NCBI GenBank assembly: GCA_023423855.1
Contig: JAFAEU010000106.1
Span: 1-12,324 of the forward strand
DNA length: 12,324 nt
Reading direction: 5' to 3'
Source of the DNA: Pseudomonadota bacterium
Lineage (GTDB): Bacteria > Pseudomonadota > Gammaproteobacteria > Xanthomonadales > Xanthomonadaceae
A program made the translations under genes and the position numbers. The notes beneath the pieces were generated by a model. It was not told where the DNA came from, searched no databases, and saw only the letters and a list, made by a program, of their open reading frames with translations. This document shows, piece by piece, positions 1 to 6,920 of this stretch; position 1 is the first letter of the stretch; the number at the start of each line of letters is the position of its first letter.

Positions 1-7
1 CCTGACC

Positions 8-31
8 CCCTCCCCCGCCCGCGGGGGAGGG
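8..31. repeat. GC-rich intergenic hairpin
   Basis: An inverted repeat of about 11 bp (CCCTCCCCCGC against GCGGGGGAGGG) with a nominal two-base loop lies just past the esterase stop codon, followed by GCCGGGGTGGGGGC. Similar C/G-rich hairpins are common between genes in Xanthomonadaceae. It could act as a transcript end for the receptor-esterase operon, but there is no T-run after it on either strand, so it is better called an interspersed hairpin than a proven terminator. Confidence 0.45.
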
Positions 32-52
32 CCGGGGTGGGGGCCAACCGCC

Positions 53-1234
53 TCAGTCGGCATTTACCGCATGCGGCCGGCTGCCGTAGCGTTCGTCCAT
101 CGCCTGCCGCTCCTCGTGCAGCCGCGCGTGCGCCGGCGCGTCCAGCCCGGCCTTGAGCGATGCCTTGAGCGCGTTGAGCCACGGGATCCGGTGCAGGTCG
201 GGCAGCGCGCGCACCTGCATGCGCAGGCGGTAGCGGCCTTCGGGGCCGAGCTGCATGTATTCGTCGGCGGTGGGCACCGGCGGCACGCCGCGCGGGCCGC
301 GGAGGATGAAGTCCACGCCGCGGCCGATCGCGGCGGGGATCACGGTGCCGTGGTCCTCGCCGGCGATCTCGCGGAAATCGACCAGCACACCCGGGACCTG
401 CGCGAGTTGGCGCGCCGCTTCCTGCGCGCGCCGGGACTGGCCGCGCGCCTCGAGATCCTCGGCGGCCTTCGCGGCGCGGCCGGGATCGTGCGCCCATTCC
501 TGCGGCTGCGGCCGCTGTTCGAACTCGCCCGCGGTCAGCAGCACGCGCACGGGCGTGTCCTGCGCCGCCCGCGCCTGCGCGAACTCCGCGACGCGCCGGC
601 CCAGGTCGCCCTGGCCGAACCAGAACGACGCGCTCATGCCGACGTAGGTGTGGAAGGCCTGCGGGCGCCGGGTCAGCGTGCCGATGGCGAACAGGCCGCC
701 GAAGGAGTGGCCCATCAGCGCCTGCCGCTTCGGATCGACCGGGTAGTCGCGCGCGATCGCCGGCTTGAGTTCGTCCTCGATGAAGTCGAGGAAGGCGTCG
801 GCGCCGCCGGACGGGTGCCGGCTGCGCGGTTCGTCGGCGGCGGGCGTGAGGTCGAAGGCGCGCGCCGCCGCGACGTCGGTGCCCTCGGGGTAGCCGATGC
901 CGACGACGAGGACGTGCCTGTCGTGCCCGGGGCCGGGTCGCCGCGAATAGGCGCGCACCGCCTCGGCGGCGGTGAGGAACATCGCGTTGCCGTCGAGCAC
1001 GTAGATCGTGGCGTAGCCGTTCTCCGGCGGCGGGCCTTCCGGTTCGGCGACGAAGATCTCGTAGTCGCGCCCGTTGCCGGCCGCGTGCATGGTCCACTGC
1101 CGCGAGTGCGGCAGGGCGACCCCGGCGGCGGCGGCCGCCGGCGCATCGGCCGCGACGGCCGGAAGCGCGGCGGACAGCAGGCCGCCACAGCACAGCAGTG
1201 CGGTGGCGGCGATGACGCGGTGGCGGGCGCTCAT
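53..1234 (-). CDS. Exported alpha/beta-hydrolase, IroE/BesA/Fes-like siderophore esterase
   Basis: The 393-residue protein begins with a Sec signal peptide (hydrophobic residues 7-28, likely cleavage after AVAA near 29), so it should act in the periplasm. The rest reads as a PF00756 esterase. It has IYVLDGNAMF at 77-86, the FDLTPAADE segment near 127-135 that IroE-type proteins share, the nucleophile elbow GHSFGG with Ser177, SASFWF at 201-206, a likely acid at Glu237 (TAGEFEQ) and the catalytic His295 (GEDHG). IroE, Fes and BesA hydrolyse the ester bonds of catecholate trilactone siderophores; other PF00756 members cut different esters, so the substrate is inferred. After the catalytic His there is an extra tail of about 80 residues (315-393) that ordinary IroE lacks. 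The start has a good ribosome site (GGGAG, 7 bases upstream). It lies 46 bases after the receptor gene on the same strand, so the two are probably one operon. Confidence 0.8.
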   Translation of the reverse strand: MSARHRVIAATALLCCGGLLSAALPAVAADAPAAAAAGVALPHSRQWTMHAAGNGRDYEIFVAEPEGPPPENGYATIYVLDGNAMFLTAAEAVRAYSRRPGPGHDRHVLVVGIGYPEGTDVAAARAFDLTPAADEPRSRHPSGGADAFLDFIEDELKPAIARDYPVDPKRQALMGHSFGGLFAIGTLTRRPQAFHTYVGMSASFWFGQGDLGRRVAEFAQARAAQDTPVRVLLTAGEFEQRPQPQEWAHDPGRAAKAAEDLEARGQSRRAQEAARQLAQVPGVLVDFREIAGEDHGTVIPAAIGRGVDFILRGPRGVPPVPTADEYMQLGPEGRYRLRMQVRALPDLHRIPWLNALKASLKAGLDAPAHARLHEERQAMDERYGSRPHAVNAD

Positions 1235-1280
1235 GCCTGTCTCCCGGAGCGGGGCGCGGACGCCCCGGACGCGCGCCGGA

Positions 1281-4265
1281 TCACCAGCGCTTGTCGAACG
1301 ACAGTACCAGCGTGCGGCCGAGCACGGTTGCGTTGGCCGGATCGTAGGGATCGGCCAACGCGTCGTTGGCCGCGGTGCCGCCGTCGACGAACGGCGGGTC
1401 GCCGTCGGTGAAGTTGACCGCGGTGAAGTTCACCCGCGCATCGTCGAAGAAGCCGCCGAGGCTGGACAGGTCGTAGCCGAGGTGGAAGTCGAAGGTCTTC
1501 CAGGCCTTGATCCGCACCGGGCTGGTGATGGCCACCGGCGCGCCAGTCGGGCCCGGCCGGAAGCAGCCCGAGGCGCACTCGTAGTCGTCGACGTAGTTCA
1601 TCGTCAGCGCGGCGTTGAGGTTGCCGTAGTTCCACTTCACGCCCTGCGTCGCGCGCAGCGGCACCGGGTTGCCGACCGCGCTGTACTTGCCCAGCTGGTC
1701 GACGTAGCCCGAGCCCGGCGTGGCCTCGACCTCGTAGGAATTGAGCCAGGTCCCGCGGGTGAAGAATTCCAGCGAGCCGCCGTAGCTGGTGTCGAAGCCG
1801 TAGCGCAGGTCGAAGTCGACGCCGTCCATCTTCAGCGAGGCCAGGTTGAGCTGGGTCGCGTTGACGATCATCGCCACGTCGGCCGCGCTCTGCACCGGGC
1901 CGGCGCCGAGTTGGCCGAGGTAGCGCGGATCGTTGTCGATCAGGTCCTGCACCCGCGCCGCGCCCGGGTTGATCTCCAGGCTGTCGATGTACGGCGTGGT
2001 GCCGGTGGAGAACAGCTGGGCGAGGATGCCGCCCAGCTGCCCGGCCTGGATGCGCACGATGCGGTCGTCGATCTTCAGGTTGAAGTAGCTGGCGCCCAGC
2101 GACAGCCCCGGCGCCCATTCCGGTTTCCAGTCGAAGCCCAGGGTCCAGGTGGTGGCTTCCTCCGGCCGCAGCGTCGGGCCGGCGCCGCCGGAGACGACGA
2201 TCGCGGTGAAGGTGCAGTTGCCGGGGCCGCCCGGGGTGCCGGTCACGCCGTTGAGCGGCACCATGGTGGTGGTGCACGGCGCGGTGTAGAGGTCGGCGCG
2301 CATGAAGGCGCCGTTGCCGCCGGTGATCGGCTGCACGCCGTTGTAGGCGTAGCGCATCGGCGGGGCGTGGAACGAGGTGCCCCAGCTGCCGCGCAGGGTC
2401 AGGCCGTCGGTGGGCTTGAAGTCGATGCCGACCTTGGGGTTGAAGGTCGAGAAGTCGCCGAGGCCGCTGCCGCGCTCGTAGCGACCGGCGATGGAGACGT
2501 CGAGCTTCTTCGCGAACGCGCTCTGGTTGTCCTTGCCGATCAGCGGGAAGTACAGCTCGGCGAACAGCGCGCCGACGTCGCGTTCGGTGGTGCCGAAGGT
2601 CGAGTGCTGGTCGGACGTGCTGCGCCAGTTGAAGTCCAGCTCGCCGCCGATGTGCTCGCGGCGGTAGTCGATGCCGGCGGCCAGCTTGGCGGTGCCGCCG
2701 CCCATCTGGAACAGGTCGCCGTCGACCTTGAAGCTGGCCTGCGCCAGCCACGAGGTGAAGCGCAGGTCCTCGTAGCCGATCAGCTGCGCGAGCACCTGTT
2801 CGGACAGCGCGTCGGTGGTGTACGGGTTGAAGTACTGGTAGTTCAGTCCCGCGCAATAGGCCTGCGCGGCCGGCGAGAAGTTGGGCGTGAGGCCCTGGCT
2901 GCACTGGATCGAGGTCGGCGCCTGCGCCAGGCCGCCGGCCGGCGTGGGCAGGTAGTCGTAGATGTTGGCGTTGCGCTGCACGTCCGAATCGCGGCGCTGC
3001 TCCTCGCGGCTGTAGGACAGCGTGGCCTCGCCGCGCCAGCTGCCGCCGAGGTCGAAGCCCGCGCCGAAGGTCGCGGCCAGGCTGTCGGCCTCGATCTCGC
3101 GCTGCAGCGGACGGTCGTCGATCAGCACGCCGTAGTTGTTGGCCACGCCCGGGATGAAGTACGGGTTGCCCGGGCCGACGCTGCCGTACAGCGCCAGGTA
3201 GCCCTGGTTGTAGGTGCCGCGGCGCTGCGAATAGCGCAGGTCGCCGAAGAGCTCGGTGTTCTCGCCGACGGTGTGCTCGAAGCCGAAGAACGCGCTGTGG
3301 CGCTCCATCTCCGGCAGGACGTCGACCATGTCCCAGGCGTTGTAGGTGTTGCCGGTGCCGTCGGTGACCGGGATCACGTCGGCGGCGGTCAGGCCGGTGC
3401 CGGCGCCGCCGGGCACGCGGCCGGACACCACGCCGTTGCCGGCCGCCGTGCCGGTGAACAGGTTCGCGGCCGCGCCGGCGCGCGCGGTCCGGCTGCGCCA
3501 GTTGATGCCGCCGCGGTTGCTGAGGTCGCCGCCGTTGTAGATGTCGCGGTCGTTCGCCAGCACGTTGTCCTGCCGGTTGTACTCGTAGCCCACGATCAGG
3601 CCGCCGCGGTCCCAGCGCGTGCCCCAGGTCTGGCCGAGCTGGCGCTGCGTGCCGCCGCCCTGGCCGGTGGTGCCGACGCGCAGCGTGGTGTGCGCGCCGT
3701 CGTCGCTGCGCTTGAGGATGATGTTGACCACGCCGCCGACCGCGTCGGAGCCGTATACCGCCGAGGCGCCGTCGAGCAGCACCTCGATGTGCGAGACCGC
3801 GTTGGTCGGGATTCCGGAGATGTCGACGAAGTCGCCGTACTGGCCCGAGGCCGCCGCGCGGCGGCCGTTGACCAGCACCAGGGTGGACAGCGCGCCGAGG
3901 CCGCGCAGGTTCACGCCCTGGCCGCCGGTCATGTTGGAGCCGGCGACGCTGGCGTCCTGGCCGCCCTGGACGTTGTCGCTCATGCCCACGCCGCCGGCGA
4001 AGTTGGCCGGCAGCTCGCGCAGGAAGTCGCCGACGGTCGCCTTGCCGCTCTGTTCGATCTGCTCGCGGGAGATCACCGCCACCGCGTTGCCCGCCGGCTG
4101 CGCGCCGCGGATGTTGGTGCCGGTCACGATCACCGTGTCCAGCGACTGCAGCTGGTCGGCGTCGGCGGCCGGCGCCTGTGCGTGCAGCACGCCCGAGATG
4201 CCCAGCGCCAGCAGGCTGATCCCGCCCGCCACTCCCCTTGCTCCGGCCCTGTTCCTGTACGTCAT
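1281..4265 (-). CDS. TonB-dependent outer-membrane receptor
   Basis: This 994-residue protein imports a ligand across the outer membrane using TonB energy. The signal peptide spans residues 1-31 (ends LHAQA), followed by a TonB box-like DTVIVTG at 43-49. The plug domain runs to about 175, with VNLRGLG, LVNGRR and IPTNAVSHIEVLLDGASAVY then GSDAVGGVVNIIL. The rest alternates short strands and long loops of a 22-strand barrel and ends in Trp, as the BAM sorting signal requires. Cysteine pairs near 455/470, 662/682 and 896/900 may be loop disulfides. It is longer than classical FepA/IroN receptors (about 700-750) and matches the large TBDR type abundant in Xanthomonadales and Sphingomonadales, so the ligand cannot be read from sequence. 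The chosen ATG has GGGGAGAG just upstream; an open frame continues 50 codons further but lacks a signal peptide and overlaps the promoter. The downstream siderophore-like esterase suggests a catecholate ligand (inference). Confidence 0.92.
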   Translation of the reverse strand: MTYRNRAGARGVAGGISLLALGISGVLHAQAPAADADQLQSLDTVIVTGTNIRGAQPAGNAVAVISREQIEQSGKATVGDFLRELPANFAGGVGMSDNVQGGQDASVAGSNMTGGQGVNLRGLGALSTLVLVNGRRAAASGQYGDFVDISGIPTNAVSHIEVLLDGASAVYGSDAVGGVVNIILKRSDDGAHTTLRVGTTGQGGGTQRQLGQTWGTRWDRGGLIVGYEYNRQDNVLANDRDIYNGGDLSNRGGINWRSRTARAGAAANLFTGTAAGNGVVSGRVPGGAGTGLTAADVIPVTDGTGNTYNAWDMVDVLPEMERHSAFFGFEHTVGENTELFGDLRYSQRRGTYNQGYLALYGSVGPGNPYFIPGVANNYGVLIDDRPLQREIEADSLAATFGAGFDLGGSWRGEATLSYSREEQRRDSDVQRNANIYDYLPTPAGGLAQAPTSIQCSQGLTPNFSPAAQAYCAGLNYQYFNPYTTDALSEQVLAQLIGYEDLRFTSWLAQASFKVDGDLFQMGGGTAKLAAGIDYRREHIGGELDFNWRSTSDQHSTFGTTERDVGALFAELYFPLIGKDNQSAFAKKLDVSIAGRYERGSGLGDFSTFNPKVGIDFKPTDGLTLRGSWGTSFHAPPMRYAYNGVQPITGGNGAFMRADLYTAPCTTTMVPLNGVTGTPGGPGNCTFTAIVVSGGAGPTLRPEEATTWTLGFDWKPEWAPGLSLGASYFNLKIDDRIVRIQAGQLGGILAQLFSTGTTPYIDSLEINPGAARVQDLIDNDPRYLGQLGAGPVQSAADVAMIVNATQLNLASLKMDGVDFDLRYGFDTSYGGSLEFFTRGTWLNSYEVEATPGSGYVDQLGKYSAVGNPVPLRATQGVKWNYGNLNAALTMNYVDDYECASGCFRPGPTGAPVAITSPVRIKAWKTFDFHLGYDLSSLGGFFDDARVNFTAVNFTDGDPPFVDGGTAANDALADPYDPANATVLGRTLVLSFDKRW

Positions 4266-4386
4266 GCGTGCTCTCCCCGAATTGACTGGCTGACAATTTT
4301 TTCGATGACCGGCCCGGTTCCCGTCCGGGGCGTGGCCGGCGTGGCGGCAATGCAGGCCTGTCCCATGGCTGTCCGCTGGCAGGGCG

Positions 4387-4415
4387 ATCACAGCATCGAT
4401 CCGAAATAGTGTCAA
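4387..4415 (-). promoter_or_regulatory. Candidate sigma70 promoter of the receptor operon
   Basis: Read on the minus strand: a perfect -35 box TTGACA (4415-4410), a 17-base spacer and TGTGAT (4392-4387, four of six matches to TATAAT). Transcription would begin near 4380, giving a leader of about 115 bases before the receptor start. No other convincing promoter was seen in the 338-base gap 4266-4603, which is divergently shared with the GntR regulator. Confidence 0.5.
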
Positions 4416-4417
4416 GA

Positions 4418-4430
4418 AATTACGATATTT
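4418..4430. promoter_or_regulatory. Candidate operator box, copy 1 (AATTACGATATTT)
   Basis: This AT-rich 13-mer ends three bases upstream of the receptor -35 element (minus strand: AAATATCGTAATT then TTGACA). It matches the box at 10119-10131 in 12 of 13 positions, and both copies sit in the same place relative to a TTGAC-type -35. A related CGATATTT recurs at 4487-4494 in the same gap. Binding by the FCD GntR protein encoded next door is inferred; an unrelated activator is possible. Confidence 0.4.
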
Positions 4431-4440
4431 TTTGTGAGAT

Positions 4441-4458
4441 GGGCGAAAATTTGCGCCC
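4441..4458. promoter_or_regulatory. 18-bp near-palindrome in the receptor/regulator gap
   Basis: GGGCGAAAATTTGCGCCC is an inverted repeat with a single mismatched pair (GGGCG-A-AAATTT-G-CGCCC), the size expected for a dimeric regulator's operator. It lies between the receptor promoter and the GntR start. A looser relative occurs at 10142-10169 in the other divergent gap. Which protein binds is unknown. Confidence 0.35.
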
Positions 4459-4571
4459 GAATCGCCCCCGTCCCACCTGAATAAATCGATATTTCTGGCC
4501 CGGGCGTCCTTTGACCGTCGGCCGTGGAACGATCCCCCGCCACCCGGACACCCGCCGCCCGCCCCGTATTG

Positions 4572-4583
4572 ATTTTCGAAATT
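4572..4583. promoter_or_regulatory. Small palindrome next to the regulator start (ATTTTCGAAATT)
   Basis: The symmetrical core TTTCGAAA sits about 20 bases before the GntR start codon. On the minus strand it contains AATTTCGA, a word that also occurs at 10119-10126 and 10182-10189 in the amidohydrolase/dehydrogenase gap. The position would suit autorepression. The evidence is only the repetition of a short word in AT-rich DNA. Confidence 0.25.
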
Positions 4584-4603
4584 CAGCCCCGCATGCTGGC
4601 CCC

Positions 4604-5323
4604 ATGACCCAGAAAGCCGCCGCCACCTCGGTCCGCACGCTCGCGCGCCGGGCCTACCACCGCATCCGCCACGACATCGTCAGCGGCCAGCTGCAGGCCG
4701 GCAGCAAGCTCAAGCTCGAATCATTGGTGCAGCAGTACGCGATCGGCATGTCGCCGCTGCGCGAGGCGCTGGCGCGGCTGGTCGGCGACCAGCTGGTCAA
4801 GACCGAGGACCAGCGCGGGTTCTGGGTGGCGCCGCTGTCGCTGGAGGAGCTGGACGACATCTCGCGCGTGCGCACCCTGGTCGAAACCGAGGCGCTGCGG
4901 CTGTCGATCGGCAACGGCGACGAGGCCTGGGAGCAGGACGTGCGCGCCGCGTTCGAGGCGCTGTCGGAGGTGGAGCGGGATCTTCCGGCCACCCAGCAGC
5001 CGATCCCGCAGGAAACGCTGGACCTGTGGGAAGAGCGCAACCACGCCTTCCATACCGCGCTGGTCGCGGCCTGCCGCTCGCCGTGGCTGATCCGGCTGCA
5101 GGAGCTGCTGTACCACCAGGCCGAACGCTACCGGCGGGTGTCGCTGAACTATTCCCAGGGCCGGCGCTTCGTCCACGACGAGCACGTGGCGATCTTCGAG
5201 TCCGCGGTCGCCCGCAACGGCCTGCGCGCCTGCCGGCTGACCGAGGACCACCTGATGCGCACCTACGACGCGGTGCGCGGCGCGCTGGCAAGGATGCAGG
5301 CGGCGGATGCGGATGCGGCCTGA
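4604..5323 (+). CDS. GntR-family transcriptional regulator, FadR/FCD subfamily
   Basis: The 239-residue protein has an N-terminal winged helix at about 9-76, with the recognition helix around SPLREALARL (50-59) and the wing around QRGFWVAPLS. A C-terminal all-helical FCD ligand domain spans about 83-225. Candidate metal/ligand residues of the FCD pocket are Asn146, His150, His194 and His216; the first is Asp in many relatives and Asn in some. Its layout resembles E. coli CsiR. FCD regulators usually sense carboxylic acids and often repress a neighbouring catabolic or uptake operon. It is divergent from the receptor operon, so control of that promoter and probably of the one near 10100 is inferred. 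The frame stays open upstream to a TTG at 4511, but the ATG at 4604 gives the usual short arm before the wHTH. No Shine-Dalgarno sequence is obvious before it. The convergent downstream gap holds an inverted repeat. Confidence 0.88.
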   Translation: MTQKAAATSVRTLARRAYHRIRHDIVSGQLQAGSKLKLESLVQQYAIGMSPLREALARLVGDQLVKTEDQRGFWVAPLSLEELDDISRVRTLVETEALRLSIGNGDEAWEQDVRAAFEALSEVERDLPATQQPIPQETLDLWEERNHAFHTALVAACRSPWLIRLQELLYHQAERYRRVSLNYSQGRRFVHDEHVAIFESAVARNGLRACRLTEDHLMRTYDAVRGALARMQAADADAA

Positions 5324-5327
5324 TGGC

Positions 5328-5411
5328 GGGAGATTTCTCCCTTCGGTCGAAATGACAAGGTGTAGTGGACCGGCCTTTGCTTGTCATTTCGACCGGAGGG
5401 AGAAATCTCCC
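5328..5411. repeat. 32-bp inverted repeat pair, element A
   Basis: The arms are 5328-5359 (starts GGGAGATTTCTCCC, ends AAATGACAAG) and 5380-5411 (starts CTTGTCATTTCGACCG), which are reverse complements with one mismatch around a 20-base spacer. Each arm itself contains two tiny palindromes, GGGAGATTTCTCCC and TTCGGTCGAA. The same unit occurs at 8742-8820 in the opposite relative order. It sits between convergent genes (GntR and the ChuX/HutX-like gene) and would form a long hairpin in both transcripts, so it could stop transcription from either side. No protein-coding sense is seen in it. Confidence 0.85.
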
Positions 5412-5442
5412 GACGCATCCAGGCGACGTCCCCGACCCGCAA

Positions 5443-6084
5443 TCAATCCCGCCGGCAGATCCTCGGCCGCCCCTTGAGCAGCTCGCGCGTGCGCTCGAAA
5501 CCCGCCACCGCCTTCGGATCGAAGTCCTTCACGCCTTCCGACACGTACAGGCCGACGATCAGCTTCCCGTCCTTGTCGTAGAAGCCGAGGATGCGGGTGA
5601 ACCTGTCCGCCTCCTTCGTCGGCAGCTGGAGTGCCCAGATCTGGTCGACTTCCTGCGGGGTGATGTGGCCGTGCACGCCCCTGCCCTCGTCGGCGTACAT
5701 GTCGTACCAGATCGGCGTGCTGGTCGACTGGGTCTGCGGCACCTTGCTCGGGAAGTTCCAGACGTGCATGCCGCCGCCGGTCAGGACGATGCCGATCCTC
5801 GTGTCCGCGCCCCAGGCGTCGACCGACTTCCACACCTGGTCGAAGAACAGGCGGTCCGAACGCACGCCGTAGGCCTGCTCGGGCCCGAGCGCGCTGACCA
5901 CGCGCGTCTCCTCCATGCGGAACAGGCGCGCGACCGCCGGCGGCGGCGCGCCGGGGCGGACGTTGGCGTAGTAGTCCTGGATCACGTTGGCGTCGTCGGC
6001 GCTGGCGCAGAAGTCGTGTGCGCCCGCGTGTCCCGCGGCGCCCAGCGCCAGCAGCAGGCCCAGAGGAATGGTCTTGGCTTTCAT
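5443..6084 (-). CDS. Exported ChuX/HutX-like protein (heme-handling fold)
   Basis: This 213-residue protein starts with a clear Sec signal peptide (MKAKTIPLGLLLALGAAGHA, cleavage probably after AGA at 22). The mature part resembles cytosolic ChuX/HutX heme carriers in order and spacing. There is an N-terminal segment at about 30-75 where those proteins have a small helical domain, FDQVWKSVDAWG at 81-92 (ChuX has FDTVWDTVCEWG), VHGHITPQEV at 127-136 (ChuX GHIKAEN), RILGFYDKDG at 164-173 (ChuX SILFFNKEG) and a closing helix with FERTRELL. The assignment is by eye and the family link is moderate. Known members bind heme in the cytosol, so a signal peptide is unusual. The ATG at 6084 follows GGGAAAG; a further in-frame ATG at 6123 would hide the signal peptide. 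It stands alone between two repeats, and its role in the locus is unknown. Confidence 0.65.
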   Translation of the reverse strand: MKAKTIPLGLLLALGAAGHAGAHDFCASADDANVIQDYYANVRPGAPPPAVARLFRMEETRVVSALGPEQAYGVRSDRLFFDQVWKSVDAWGADTRIGIVLTGGGMHVWNFPSKVPQTQSTSTPIWYDMYADEGRGVHGHITPQEVDQIWALQLPTKEADRFTRILGFYDKDGKLIVGLYVSEGVKDFDPKAVAGFERTRELLKGRPRICRRD

Positions 6085-6130
6085 GGTCTTTCCCGTGTGG
6101 TTGGAGGAGGATCGTCGATTCACCCGGCGC

Positions 6131-6220
6131 CCGTCCCTGCAGGAGCCGCTTCAGCCGCGACCGTTGCCGGTGTCGTGGGACATCCGGTCGCGGCTGAAGC
6201 CGCTCCTACAGGAGGGACGG
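6131..6220. repeat. REP-like inverted repeat (GGAGCGGCTTCAGCCGCGACC family)
   Basis: The left arm 6131-6163 (contains GCTTCAGCCGCGACCG) and the right arm 6185-6220 (contains CGGTCGCGGCTGAAGC) are inverted copies around a 21-base spacer, with two substitutions and a 3-base insertion. The core GCTTCAGCCGCGACC next to GTAGGAG is a dispersed extragenic palindrome that I recognise from Xanthomonadaceae and pseudomonads. It lies after the aldolase-like gene and just upstream of the ChuX/HutX-like gene, so it may end or weaken read-through between them. Confidence 0.8.
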
Positions 6221-6242
6221 ACGTCTCTGCGCGCGGGCGGCC

Positions 6243-6920
6243 CTATGCTTCGGGATCGCCATGGACCAGGTAGTCCCACATGCGTTCGAGCAGGCGGCCG
6301 TTCCAGGTCGCGCGGGTCGCGGATTGTTCGGCGCTGAAGCGGATCGGTTCGAGGCCGGTCGACAGGCAGTCGAGTTCGACGCGCGACGCATCCTCGAGGT
6401 ACCAGGCCAGCACCACCGCCATCTCCAGCGAGTCGCCGGCCAGCACCGCGCCGTTGCCGCGCATCACGATCGCGCGCGCGTCGCCCATGCGCGCGACCAG
6501 GGCGGCGGCCTGTTCGTCCGAACGCGCCAGCATCGGGTCGTCCCACAGCGGCGGCTGCGGATGGAAATAGCTGCCGAAGCCGTGGCAGGCGGCCGGCGTG
6601 CGGCCGAGCACGGACAGGCTCATCGTCTTCGGCGGCTGCACGCGCGCGACGCCGCCGACCTCCGGGCGCGCGCGGTAGATCTCGCGGTGGATGCGCACCT
6701 CGGGCAGCACCCCGTCCGGCAGCGGGCCGTCGATCGGCACCACCGTGCCTGCGTCGCCCGGCTGCACCAGCCCCAGCGGCTTGGACGCGCCGACGAGGAA
6801 ATGGCGGTCGTCCAGGCGCAGGCTGCAGTGGCCGTAGGCGTGGACCAGGCCATGCCGCCCCAGCGCGCGCGCGGCGATGCGCACCAGCCGCTGCTGCGCG
6901 GCATCCGCCCGCGGACTCAA
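6243..6920 (-). CDS. Class II aldolase/adducin-family protein, probable decarboxylase of a meta-cleavage pathway
   Basis: From a TTG start this is a 225-residue protein with the class II aldolase fold: GLVHAYGHCSLRLDDRHFLV at 24-43, VRIHREIYRARPEVGGV at 75-91, and IVMRGNGAVLAGDSLEMAVV at 151-170. The usual zinc ligands of fuculose aldolase are largely gone. HxH is replaced by Arg93-Val-Gln95 and the third His (normally HHG or NHG) by Asn156; the Glu at 74 stays. His113 and His120 could supply a different site. Class II aldolase-like proteins act as decarboxylases of the ring-cleavage product in p-cumate (CmtD) and 2,3-dihydroxybenzoate (DhbB) breakdown, and as 3,4-dihydroxyphthalate decarboxylase. 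That role fits its position right after an extradiol dioxygenase. The start overlaps the dioxygenase stop (TTGA), implying translational coupling. The frame extends upstream as an artefact; no better ATG exists at the right place. Confidence 0.78.
   Translation of the reverse strand: MSPRADAAQQRLVRIAARALGRHGLVHAYGHCSLRLDDRHFLVGASKPLGLVQPGDAGTVVPIDGPLPDGVLPEVRIHREIYRARPEVGGVARVQPPKTMSLSVLGRTPAACHGFGSYFHPQPPLWDDPMLARSDEQAAALVARMGDARAIVMRGNGAVLAGDSLEMAVVLAWYLEDASRVELDCLSTGLEPIRFSAEQSATRATWNGRLLERMWDYLVHGDPEA

Noticed and set aside
1231..4350. A 1039-codon open frame on the minus strand in another phase of the receptor gene
   Set aside because: Arg-rich shadow translation without motifs; it overlaps the receptor frame completely.
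1074..4409. A very long open frame on the plus strand (1111 codons), opposite the receptor gene
   Set aside because: Its translation is low-complexity Arg/Ala/Val/Gly-rich with no recognisable domain. It exists because antisense frames of GC-rich genes lack stops; the receptor on the minus strand has clear motifs throughout.
4266..4415. A 50-residue N-terminal extension of the receptor from a TTG at 4415
   Set aside because: It would place the signal peptide internally and the start codon inside the -35 element; the ATG at 4265 has a good ribosome site.
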